64,000 nucleotides of DNA, from NCBI RefSeq assembly GCF_958295425.1, contig NC_081151.1, positions 7,452,618-7,516,617 of the forward strand, written 5' to 3'. The translations under genes were made by a program, and so were the position numbers. Source of the DNA: Solea solea. Taxonomy: Eukaryota > Chordata > Actinopteri > Pleuronectiformes > Soleidae. This document shows, piece after piece, positions 22,237-49,128 of the stretch. Below the pieces are notes generated by a model. The model was not told the origin of the DNA and made no database searches. It saw only the letters and a list, made by a program, of their open reading frames with translations. The first letter of the stretch is position 1. Every line of letters begins with the position of its first letter.

Positions 22237-23906
22237 AGCGGTGCACTCCGCAGCCTCAAGGAAACACGGTCTGGTAAAAAAAAAATCCAGCCACTGGCTA
22301 TAAAAGAGCTAAGGATCAAGTTAAGTCTCAGGGTGTCAAAAAACAAAACAAAGATATGGTCTAGCGGTGCAACATTCAGTAACTCCAGTGTGTCATTTTA
22401 GACATACGACTCAACGTGAAGCACAATAACAGACAGGGAACAAGAAAGGCGCACAACGTTAGCTTGGCAAGTGGCTAGCTGAAGGTAGCATCACCGGTCA
22501 GCGGGTTGTACTATTCACCAAAGAGACCTGTCCAACCACAATTAAAGTATCTGATATTCTGCCCCGTGTTTCAACTACTCACATTATTCCCAAATGCTGC
22601 CGAGGACTAACCGCGGGTGAAACGACCACACAACCACGATAGTGAGGTTAGCATTTTATGTGGTTAGCGTTAGCTTGCGACAGCACCCGGACGTAACACA
22701 GAGCACAGGGTGGTCAATGCTGGCCATAGAGCCGGTTTTCAATGCAGCGATGCATCCTCGTCGACGTAGAACTGAACAACGAGCTGCTGCTACGACCGCA
22801 AATGTGTTTGGTTAGCAATTAGCTAACCGAGCACAGGCGCGCACTTGATGTAAACAAAGCTAAACAGCTAGCGTTAGCATGGCTAGCCAAATTAGCCAGT
22901 GGGAAAAAAAACAACCGTATCACTAACCCTCCAGCGGGCCGCCTTATAGCTCACGCATAGGAGGGAAGCACAAGCTGTCAATTGAAATTCGATTTTGATA
23001 CGTTTGGCTATAATATTTGGAGAGCAACGAGCGAAACATAACTAACTGGCCGTTTAACAAACGCAGCAAGCACTCGATTTTCCACTTTTCCTAGCACAGC
23101 CCCTCTCGACAGTCATGATGATCACGCGAGACTTCCCCTAGTTACCCTGGTTACTGTAGTGAACGGAGCGTTTCCGTCCCTCAAACAAAAACATGAATTA
23201 AAAATAATTAGCAGTTTATCACTATTATCTGCAATTTGCTTGTATATATTGTTTATCTATATTAAAAAGGAGAACATTCACCACGGGAAAACGTTATTAT
23301 GTCTGTATTATGTAATAGGCATATTCTTTATTTATTTATTCATTCATTCATCCTTACAGGGCCATTGTAACGAATTCCATCCATGGACATCAATAACGTT
23401 ATGGTACAAATCCCAGTGTTGTTGTACAAATATGATGTTGGCTAACGTTATTTCACTTGAGTATTACTTGTTATGCTATTTCTGCTCAGAATACATGGAA
23501 ACATTGTTCTTTTGACTACCGTATAACATGTACGTTAACCTTGTTGGACAAACCAACTAATGCTTATTTTGTATTGGTAATTTTACCCTGCTGCTTGACC
23601 TTTACTAAATTAGACAAATGTCGATAGAAGATAACACACGTTGGTAGGCTGAAGCCTCAGGCTGAGAGGAAGGACTTGCCTGACAGGCTAATTTCAGGGC
23701 AAAATAATTTCCTCCAATGTTGACTTTTTGGAGCTCATGAGTGAACTTCAAGAAAATCCGATCCCTTCCAAGTCCCGCCCATCAACTATAGTTCCTAAAT
23801 ACCTTTCTCTGATTGGCTGAGAGAGCTCACACCCTTTGTCATTATTGGTTCAAAGGCCTGGCTTTCTTTCGTCGGTCGCTGTCGTCAGAGAACAGGCACA
23901 GCAAAG
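22237..23906. promoter_or_regulatory. Shared promoter region between msl2 (-) and pccb (+)
   Basis: The two start codons are 1.67 kb apart and face away from each other. A minus-strand acceptor (TTTTTACCAG, exon edge 22270) suggests an upstream non-coding msl2 exon; a possible donor is ATAATGTGAGT near 22575-22585. From 22455 to 22910 the sequence is full of GTTAGC and GCTAGC words. The pccb side has a GC box (CCCGCCC near 23774) and two inverted CCAAT boxes. No TATA box is evident. Confidence 0.5.
23812..23848 (-). promoter_or_regulatory. Paired inverted CCAAT (NF-Y) boxes of pccb
   Basis: ATTGG at 23812-23816 (in GATTGGCTGA) and at 23844-23848 (in TATTGGTTC) are 32 bp apart. This spacing is typical of NF-Y pairs, 60-95 bp before the pccb start codon. 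Confidence 0.5.
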
Positions 23907-28224
<4,318 letters not shown>

Positions 28225-28718
28225 AAACACACACCCAGACATCAGCGGAAAAGAGTTCCTCGCTGCGGGATTCACGATACTCTGTGACGGTGACTTAGGC
28301 AGCCAGCCGAACAGAAACACACGTCATATTTTTGTCTGCTGTGGATTTTAAAAAATGGAAGTTATCACTCCACTACAAGCAGCACATAGGCAAGTGTTAC
28401 TGTACTGTGTGAACAAATCAGGGTGTGTCAACTGTTTTTATACATATTATGCAAGACATTAACAGTTAAACTGATCACATCTCATCTGAATGGAATAATC
28501 ACACATTTTTAAAGATTATCATGTCAATTGTGGCCATATTGGTCACAATTGTTAGTATGATTATCATATTGAGGACAAGGCTGTGTGTGAAAGGTCAGAT
28601 TACAAACTGTATTGCTAATATACATCTTAGTGTTTGAACCTTTTCTAGGTCAAGAAAATGTCATTCTCACCACAAGCAGGAACTGTGCCTTCCCTTCTCT
28701 CTGTTCTTCCGTCTGTAA

Positions 28719-28943
28719 AATAAATCATGAAACCATAAACATGAGCTTTATTTACTCCTGAAGCAGAAGCACATGTTGTGCTTTCAAAGTGAAGAGTTAA
28801 TTTAAAGTGTTTGGATAACGTGGACAGCTGTTTTTGTTTTGGCCCAATGTGTTGGCATTGGGCAGCCAAGGCCATAATTTATAAATCTGTGAGAAAATCA
28901 AGTTGTGCATAAAATGAAAAGCATAAGACAAATTGGCAATAAA
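28719..28943 (+). terminator. pccb: pccb poly(A) signals
   Basis: AATAAA at 28719-28724 and at 28938-28943 lie 0.5 and 0.7 kb after the stop. They would end the transcript just before the opposing stag1 3' end near 29140. Confidence 0.5.
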
Positions 28944-29142
28944 ACGATGAGAAATGCAGCTCCGTTTAGCTTGCAGTGTAATGAAAGGGTTAAACTAAAG
29001 CCACAGGTTGTGCAACGTCAAAATGACGCAAGCTGACTGCAACCATACGCTTCGAAAGATCCCGTTATGAAAGCGGAGATACAACAAAGATGCAAATGTT
29101 TAAAGTTCTACACAAACGCTGGTCCATAAATTGAATACAGAT

Positions 29143-30787
29143 TTTATTTTATTAATAAAAAGGATTTAGGTTAAACGAAAAAAACAAAAACAAAACTGGC
29201 TTTTAGAGCACTTTAGGGGCAACCGATGTCAACTGCACTGCAGAAAAGATCCAATTGTCTCCGACACTCGGGGACGACTGACGAGCCAGTCGACGAGGAG
29301 AAGTAAATGAACGGATCAACCAACGGTGAGTGGAAATATGGCGGGGCACATTCAAAACACATTCAAACGAACCTGTCAGACACAAAAGATCCATCACTGC
29401 ACTGGATATGAACAATAACGACAACCAATCTTCAACGTCAATACTGTTTGCAGGTGTAAAAAAAAAAACAAAAAGAAAAATGTAAGTAACTTGATTGGAG
29501 TTGAACAAAACCGAACACAATCTGCTGTAAGACTGAACTGCGAAATGATTATGGTCAGACCATTACAGTGCTTTAAACAGCTGGTATCCCACAGCAACAC
29601 TCTGAGCTTGGTAACCATGAGATATGAGTTACAGGTGTGGGGGGGGGGGCGGGGCGGGGGGCTGGAATACGCTGTAAATATGTAGGCCACAATTTGGCAA
29701 CGAACGAGATACATATAGAAGAAAAAAGCTGTACAAACATCAGACAAAAACAAACACACTTGATTTAAAACTTTAGTACTAAAGCTACAGAATTCAAAAT
29801 ATGTTTATCCTTTTTTTTTATGAACTTTTTTACTTCAAAAAAGCCATTATTCAGAATGTGTGTGCATGTGTGTGTGTGTGCAGAACAAAAACGTGAGAGA
29901 GAGGGGGCGGGGCTTCTCTCCGAGGTCAGTCAGGGGCGCGGCGTCGCCACCCAATGACCAGACTGGCTTCGCTTTGACAACACACGACGGTTACATCACT
30001 TCCTGCGGGTCAGACTGTAGCTGCTGACCCCTGCGTGTGTGTGTGCAGCTACTCAACCATCAACACCCACACCGTATACACACACACACACATCACCACC
30101 ACGCACGAGGACTCAGATGATGAACAGAGGGAGGAGGAGTTGGGGGGGGGGGGGGGCGGGCAGTGGATGATAATAAGAGCAAAGGTACAGAACATTTAGA
30201 AGTGAGAATCCCCTCGATATTGAAATTTTTAACCAGACAGATCCACACGAGACACCAAGAGAAAGTGGGTGCGGGGACTGTACAGAGTGCGATGTCGCTC
30301 TGTGCCGCCGATCGTGGAAGGAAAACAAACAACTGTACATGTGTTGAACAGAGAACCATAAAAACTGCCAAGTGCTCAGTGGCAGTGGCTGCAGAGTCGG
30401 CCCAAAGCGCCTTCAGAGCTACCGCTAATAAGAGCTAAACCAACAGGCTGAGGAGGAGGAGGAGGAGGAGGAGGAGGAATAGAAGGAAGCGATGGACGAG
30501 CGGGGGGTGAGTGAGAACGTGAGCAACCTCCGGCCCGACTGATAAAACAGAGCAGATGCTCGCTTAATGCGTCCAAGGTGAGATCCAGCCACTGCGGGAT
30601 CCGTCAGTTAGATCCGCTTGGCAAACGTTCCTTCCGTCGTGTCTTACAGAAAAGAGAAAGAGTACTTCAACAAATTGTGTTTTCTTCTTCTTCTGAAGAG
30701 TTTGGCTGGCAGGAGATCTGGCGATCAGACGTCCAACCCCACCCCTCATCTGTTTACTCTGGATTCGGATCCCGGCCTCTTTCTGGA
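29143..30787 (-). other. stag1: Probable stag1 3' untranslated region
   Basis: Minus-strand AATAAA at 29148-29143 marks the likely end, 1.6 kb past the stop. The segment includes G runs, a GGA repeat (30449-30477) and a CA run (30079-30090). ORFs here (such as 30093-30371) are low-complexity. Confidence 0.5.
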
Positions 30788-41592
<10,805 letters not shown>

Positions 41593-42790
41593 CCTGGTTG
41601 GGCGGGGAGGTGGTGAAGTGTGCGAACGTGTTTACGTGTGTCCTCACGGCCGGGGTGTGTTTCCGGACCAAAAGAGGGAAGTACGAGAAGGCCGGTGTGT
41701 TGGAGGAAAGGACAGGAACGGCGGGGAGGAGAACCTCCAGGATGGACTACACGCGGGTACTTAATGCTCTTCAGCTCCTGGAGAGAAAACAACCACAACA
41801 ACAGAGAATAAGAGAAAACTAGAATTAAAACATGCATAACAAATCCATCTTGTAAGATGTACTGATGATAAAGAGCTTCATTTCACCTTCGTACACCAAC
41901 ACACACGTGGCACTTTGTATAGGAATCATAGTGACATCAGATCAGAGTGTCACAAGTGTCAAAGAAGCAGAGGAAGCGCTCAATCTTTCACTCTGATGGA
42001 AGTGTGGAGGAGAAAATGGGGAGAGGAGGACACCAACTGGCCATTTTGAGAACTACAACAGCAAAATATTAAGGGGACGTGAAGGGGAGGACTGGCTCAT
42101 AGGAGGAGTGTTGTTGACAAAATGATTTCAGCACCATGCTGGCTTTTTAAACTGCGTGACAGTCTATCAGTTTGGTACAGTCATGCACAAAACGTCATAT
42201 TCTGTCAGATACAGCACCGACACATCAAAAGACAAAGTGCTAAAGACTCAATCAAAGAAGTAATTAACAAGAAAGACTAAGAAAAACAGACTTAAGTGGA
42301 GAAAACTGCGATATAAGCAAGAAAAATATTCACCCAAACTGTAAAAAGTCCCAGAAAGTCCACATTCATTCATAAAACAATCCCAGAATGCCTTGCAGCC
42401 AGAATAATTATGATAATTTTAACAGAATAATTAGGTCAATTTTTTTTCTAGACATCCGGGCCGGAGAATTATTTTAACTACAACACGTCAGGTGTAAAGA
42501 TCAACTATTGACCTGTTTATATGCTAATTAGAGCAGAGTTTAAGCAATGCCACTCTTCACCACAAGGGGCAGTATGATCCACAAAGTCCTCAGTCAAAAG
42601 TTGAACTTCAAACTGCTTAACTGGGTTTTAAACTGGGAAAAGTGGGATGGGAAAAATCAGCCGGCGCTCATTTACACCACGGCTCAGTTTGAGTCACGTT
42701 TTTGTTCAATTAAAAACGGGTTTCAGGGTGGATTGTTTCCCCAGAGTGTGTGTGAGTGTATGCATGTGTGTTTGAAAGTAGGTCTGGGCA

Positions 42791-42803
42791 ACAGTAGGGG
42801 GCA
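42791..42803 (+). promoter_or_regulatory. Near-perfect CTCF-core-like motif in stag1 intron 1
   Basis: ACAGTAGGGGGCA matches the CTCF core at 12 of 13 positions, in forward orientation. Only the first base differs. Confidence 0.3.
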
Positions 42804-44064
42804 GGCTAAGAGAGTGTGTATTTAAATACTGACTTCCACACAGTGTTTGTACTGAGGAACAGCAGGGGCAAGAGAGCCCTGTGTTTCAGACACACACACA
42901 CACTGAGTGAGACATAGTGAAAACCAGCTGTTACAAGCACTGGCTTTCTTTTAAAACCCCTGTAATCCCAAACGACGTTTAGACAAATTGATGCATATTT
43001 GATCAAATCTGAAGTTGATCAAATATGAACAAGTGTTAATGGCTCAGATTTTACCAGCTCCTGAGCGTCTGATTGATTTTGGTACTTGATATTCATAACG
43101 CACAGGTATTAAAACCTACAAATGGTTGGAGAGGGCTAATAAGGCTGCACAGGCTGTATGAGGGGAATATTAATGCTGACAATACATGCACAATCATTAA
43201 GAATAACACAAATGTTCAAATGTTCAATCACAAATTGCCACAAACTCCCTGGCTAATTTAAGATGTTTTTTTTAAAGGTGGGTGCCACATTTTGAGAGTT
43301 ATTTAATAAAATGGGAGTGGGATGAAAATGTGAAAAACTTAATACAGAACACGTTCAATCTCGGAACAGTATACGGGAAGTCTAGGACAGACTCATTTCC
43401 TCACAGCAAAGTCTGCACAAGCTCAGGGGCACACACACAAAACTGGAGAGTCTGGAGAAAGTGCCCTGTGGAACAAACAAACAAACAAAAAAAAGACACT
43501 GAAGGTAAACAATGTGATTGCAGGGATTCGTGGGAAATCGCCGAGGGTCTGAGCAGAAATATTCTAATAAAATAAACGACGAAGACGGGCAAAGAACACA
43601 TGAAGAGAGAGTGAACGTAGTGATAACTGAGACTGACCGAAGATGCGGACGTTAATGAGGCGTCAGCTCATTCTGTCTGCTCTCTAATCGCGTCAAGTGG
43701 TTTTTAATTTGCACGCTAATCAAAGGAAAACATTTTAACGTCATTCGGAGAAGCAGCTGGGGAGGGAAAGGGATGGAGACGCACCACAAACAAACACAGC
43801 TTCCGTTAGAACTGAATGAAGTTACAGTGCGTTAACGTTTTGGGTTATTGTCATTTTGTCTGGTTCTGTTTGGTCTTTGTGAACAAAAACAACGTAACGT
43901 TATAAGTATGTCACATACCCTCTCGGGCAATACTACAAGATCTGACCGAGGGATCATTTGTGAATATGCACCAGTTTGCAGTTGTCTTGCTTTACTAGCA
44001 CAATGTTGCGCTGCTACCTGTTACGTCACTGGGCGAAACGAGACCTAAAAACTGCTAGACTGAC

Positions 44065-44282
44065 AAATAAAGAGATTGTTCAATTAATAAAGAATTACTA
44101 ACTTAATCGCAGATGATTGTGATACTTTTTTCAATGATTAAAGCAAGCTTTTTCTCATTGTTCAATTACTTAAATAGGAATGTTTTGTAGGTTCTTTGAA
44201 ACATATAACGAAAAAAAAAATCACTAAAACTGAATAATTTTGGTTTGTGGACAGAACAAGACATCTTTAGTTGCAGCCCTCT
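44065..44282 (-). mobile_element. MITE of the GATTAATCGATTA type
   Basis: The right end reads TTTAGTTGCAGCCCT, the complement of the AGGGCTGCAACT start. The interior has AATCACTAAAACTGAATAAT and TTTTGGTTTGTGGACAGAAC, which are typical of this family. Confidence 0.6.
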
Positions 44283-44646
44283 TTATTTTTAAAATAAAAA
44301 GTGACACACTGCAGTTTTCACAAGAAGCAATAATAGCAGTTGTGCAGCCTAGATGACTGACAGCAGACAGAGGGAGCAGAATTTGCCCTGATTATGTATA
44401 ATTTCACTACTGCCCCACCTGCTGACTCCCTCTCTACTGTGAGAAGCCACCTCCTCCTTCACCACGACCCCGCTAGACTTCACACACTGATATATCGAAG
44501 CTTATTTTTACCCCAACATGCATCGATGTTCCCTTTCTCTGAGCGGCCTAAAGAGGAACAGGAAGTGTGTGTGTGTAATGTTATGAGAAAATTTGTTTTT
44601 TTGCATGTCAATGTGAGGACAATTTGGGATGTTCTCACGACCTGTT

Positions 44647-44649
<3 letters not shown>

Positions 44650-44698
<49 letters not shown>
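44650..44698 (+). repeat. GA microsatellite, about 24 units
   Basis: Uninterrupted GA repeat in stag1 intron 1. ORFs reading Glu-Arg repeats through it are artefacts. Confidence 0.95.
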
Positions 44699-44700
<2 letters not shown>

Positions 44701-44786
44701 ATTGACCAACAACTAAATAATGCTCAATACACACTTTCCTCATTTCACACACTGGCACTCTTTGGCTCTCTCTTTCTTTCTTTCTT

Positions 44787-44820
<34 letters not shown>

Positions 44821-47800
44821 AAGCTTCAACCGGAGTCTATGAATAATTTGCAGCAAGTCTCCAGAACTACTGTACTCTTCAGTTTTAACGTGGACAACAG
44901 AAGCGCACAACAGTCACACGCTCTCATTTCTCACACCTCTGTTGAACACAATCATTGAAAACAACGGCTAATCTCCAATAATAAATAAATAAAAAAAATG
45001 TTTTATATAACAATAAAATGTTGCCAGAGAAGAACAATAAATTATACATGCAAGAGCTTCTTTTCTTCTTCACCTCTCAGTGCAGTAGCACACTGAATTT
45101 GCTCCCTGTACTTCATCACAGCAGGGGAGAACAGCACTGATTTGTCCCATCATAGCACATGTGTGTATATATAAGCAGGGCCAAGCCCGTGACTCCATCT
45201 ACCCCCACAGTGACTGATGAACATGTGCATTCATTTGTACATTCAAAACAATCACAGAAGCATATGAAAATATTTATCAGTTGAAATACCAAATATGAGT
45301 GCTTGTTTCTTATTTTTTTTATTTAGAATCATTTCAGTTTCACTGTCGTGTCGTCTAGAAGTAGAAAATCAGTGTAAACAAGATGATACAGATTCTCATG
45401 GCAGTGGTAAACATAGGAGAAAGATGAGGAATAGTTAACTGCTCTTATTTAATATCACAACATGGGATACATGTCTTGGCTTGTACTGAGAAGTAAGAAA
45501 ACAGCACGCACACACACACACACACACTTTCAAACACACACACATACTGAGCCAATGTTAAAAATCTGGTAATAGGAATGCAGATGTTCCTCCATCTGGT
45601 AGCTGCTTGGAGCGCAGCTTCTCCATTTCAACCCCAACTTATAACTTTTAACGTACTAAAAAACTTCCACAGGGCTCAGACTAATCCTAATATTTCATAA
45701 ATAATAATAAAAAAAAACTGAATTACATTCCCCGGATAGAACAATAAAACATTAATGCAATTCAAACACAGAGACTGGGCAAACTGAAATTTACAGCTAA
45801 CGTAATGACTTAGCAGCCATATAAAATTTTATGTGGGCTCACTTCTTTGTATGCAGCAAACGATGCTGTGTGCAGGTTGTTTTTGCTCTGGACCACTGAG
45901 ATTGCACTTTAAGAGCGAACCAAAGGCATGGTGGTGGTGGTGGTGGCGCTGATAACACCGGCAACTGATAGCTGCTTAGATAGACACATTTGAGCAACGC
46001 CGAATAAAGAAAACTTGTATTTTTACTGGGACAACAAGAAACACCATGTGTTTGAGTTTTTACACAAATATATATATATATATAGATATATAAATACACA
46101 AGTGTCTACATCCAATTCCAAACACAACAAAATTAAGTACTTTTCTTAGTTTGCAAGTCAACATTAGTGATAATTCAACATCCGGCTGCGGCAACTCCTA
46201 GTCCTGGGCTCTGTGGTGATAAGTGCTGCTTCAGAGGCACAAAAGCAAACCCTCATGCTAACTCTCTGCGGTCTGCCACATGTCTTCATCCACTGTGACT
46301 GAGTGTGTCTACTTAAGAGAGAGTGCAAGACAACGAGTGAGCATCTGAAAACCACTTAACATGCATGACATGTTCTCTGGGAGGCAGGCTGCTGTTGCTA
46401 TAGCAACTAGTGTGGGTCATAAGCCCGGTGGTGACGGGTATATTTGATTGGCTGAGGTGAGACAGGAGGGATTTTTCTTTGGGGGGGGGGGGGGGGGTTA
46501 CACAGTTACAGATCTAAAGTCTGACTTGTATGCTCTTGCAGGACACCTACAATCCAAGGGATGGGCTTCCTCCTCATTCATTCATTCATTCATCTAGAGT
46601 CTCACTCACCAAAGTGCGTAATATGATCTCAGTGTTTTCCTTCAGTCATTAAATGGCTCTCATGCCACTGCCAAACTGTTACAACACATCCTGACCTCAG
46701 AGACTGAGATATTTAGTATCCTAAAAAAAAATTTGGATAAGATCTATAACTCCGACCAATCAGTGCACGGCAGTTTGACGACGTCACGCGAGTCGAGCTA
46801 GTGGAAACACGCCATGACATGTCACTTAAGCCACTGCCATTATTATAATAATAATAATAATAACAAGAATAACAATAAGCCCATTATTCAGGGCCTAAAG
46901 AAATCACACTGTTTAGCACTTTACTTGAACGCCTAATTGAATGTTTCTAATCTTTTGTTCGTGATTGCAATCGATAAACTTTTTGATTTTTGAAAAAACT
47001 CGTGCCAGAGAATCGTGATTCACATTTTTTCCAGAATCGTGCAGCCTCAGTCTGAACATTCACTAAGCCTGGCAGCCTGAAGCTATATCAACGTAAGCCA
47101 AAATATAAAAGAAAACATCAGCGGGTCGCCCTACTTTAACTTTGCCAATATATTTACACGTTACAATTGTTACAACAAGCTTCTGGAGTTGTAAAAGCCA
47201 TTATTATAGCAAACCGTTGTGTGTAATCTGACATTTGAAAAGTTGGAACTTCATTATTCCCATTTCACACACTGTTTTTTCAATACTCCACATTATGTTG
47301 ACTTAGCAATCTGTATACAGTATCACTGCCCAAAGTGTTGGATCCGGGGGGAAAAGGAGCCAAACTGTTATGCTTAATTCAGTAATGATGGAAATGAATG
47401 TGACTATAAAAAGGTTAAAGAATATAACAACTTGTTAAAAGAGTTCTTTCAGTAGCTGTACACGTTTGTAATTGGTTTCTAGAGATTAAAATCAGCTTAA
47501 CCACTAAGTAATAATTAATGGGTGCTTGTAAACGCATCCAGATAACGTGATGCATCCAGGTAGTGACAGAGCAGTGCTACAGGAGTTCAGCGGGTGCAAT
47601 CATATTTGCAGTAATAATTCAATTTCCAATGCCAGTGGCTTTTATGAAGAGACAGACAAAACACCTTGCCAGCAAATAATGAATTAGATTTCCGCCACCT
47701 TTAACCTAGCGGTCTTTCATTTTCAATTTCTGCTCTTCAAAAAAAAAATCTCAAGTTTCTGACATATTACTTTAAAAACTGCTGCTGATTCAAGGCCAAC

Positions 47801-48544
47801 ATTCAAAAGAAAAAAAAAAAATACACTCACAAAATCTAAATTGACACTTAACACACCGTTGTACATTACAGTCCTCTGGACAGTGCCACTGAAGCTCGTA
47901 ATGATTGTGCTACATTCATATAGGCGATACCTGCAGCACCTCCATGTCTCTAGTTTTTATTTAAACACACAGTACAAAAAGTTGACAGCCTTAACCTGCC
48001 TTTATTTTTTCTCCATTTCCCAGACAGAGCTGGTTTTGTAAATAAAATACTTTCTCCCTCTCGCTTTCTCTCACACCTTCGTGGCTCCGTGGTCCCTGCT
48101 GGCCGTTTCTCCTTACAGCAATAACCTGTAATGCATCAGCTATAATTGGCCACTATCTCCAGAGGATTGAGCGTAGTCAGCCTCTGATTCCAGCACTGGG
48201 GAGGACTACGACTGTGCAGCGCTCAAGACAGAAAAACACAAGCTTGGATTCACAACTACTAACTGGGGAGTGGGGGGGGGGCTTTAATATGAGACGGTTG
48301 CTCAGATACTGTACATGTCCTATGTGTTGCCGTTAATAAAGACAGTTGAGACGCGTGTTCTATTACTGTCTCTGCAGTCAATATTACATGACGTGAGACG
48401 GTGGTCCAGCTCTCGTGGGTTTAAGCTGGGTATGAAATTTCCTCTTTTGCAACCTATGAGGAATATGTTATAATGTGAGATGAGGATAGAGAAAAAATTA
48501 ATAATTGAAAAAACAGTTTCCGTTGTTTCCGGTGTGCAACTCTT

Positions 48545-49128
48545 AAAAGGAATACTTTGCATTTAGCTTTGTATTACTAGAATAGAGGTAGTATTTTTGA
48601 AAAATTGTGCTTCCCAACCTCAGCTTCCCCCGAGTCGAGAAATATCAAAGAAAAGAATGAAGATATTTCTAATGTAAACAGTGTCCGCCATCTTTGCTAA
48701 CAGTTACGCTAACAGGACCAAGTGTCACTGGTGGGCACGTAACACAGAAAATAAGGAAGATATTTCTAATGTAAACAGTGTCCGCCATCTTTGCTAACAG
48801 TTACGCTAACAGGACCAAGTGTCACTGGTGGGCACATAACACAGAAAAGAAGGAAGATATTTCTAATGTAAACAGTGTCCGCCATCTTTGCTAACAGTTA
48901 CGCTAACAGGACTAAGTGTCACTGGTGGGCACGTAACACATAAAAGAATGAAAATATTTCTAATGTAAACATTGTCCGCCATCTTTGCTAACAGTTACGC
49001 TAACAGTACCAAGTGTCACTGGTGGGCACGTAACACAGAAAAGAAGGAAGATATTTCTCAACTCAGGGGAAACTGAAACCTATTCTAGTAATACAAAGCT
49101 AAATGCAAATCGGTGAAGTATTCCTTTA
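48545..49128. mobile_element. Inverted-repeat element carrying YY1-motif 97-bp units (copy 2)
   Basis: The left end is AAAGGAATACTTTGCATTTAG and the right end is CTAAATGCAAATCGG followed by TGAAGTATTCCTTTA. Between them four 97-bp units in the same direction start at 48672, 48769, 48866 and 48963. Each unit holds GTCCGCCATCTTTG, ACAGTTACGCTAACAG and CACTGGTGGGCAC. The unit length is exact between all four starts. Copy 1 (13339-13876) has the same ends but a different unit arrangement. No coding capacity. Confidence 0.85.

Noticed and set aside
48672..49056. CRISPR-like array of regular repeats
   Set aside because: The 97-bp units are contiguous with no unique spacers, and this is a vertebrate genome; they are tandem repeats inside a transposon-like element.
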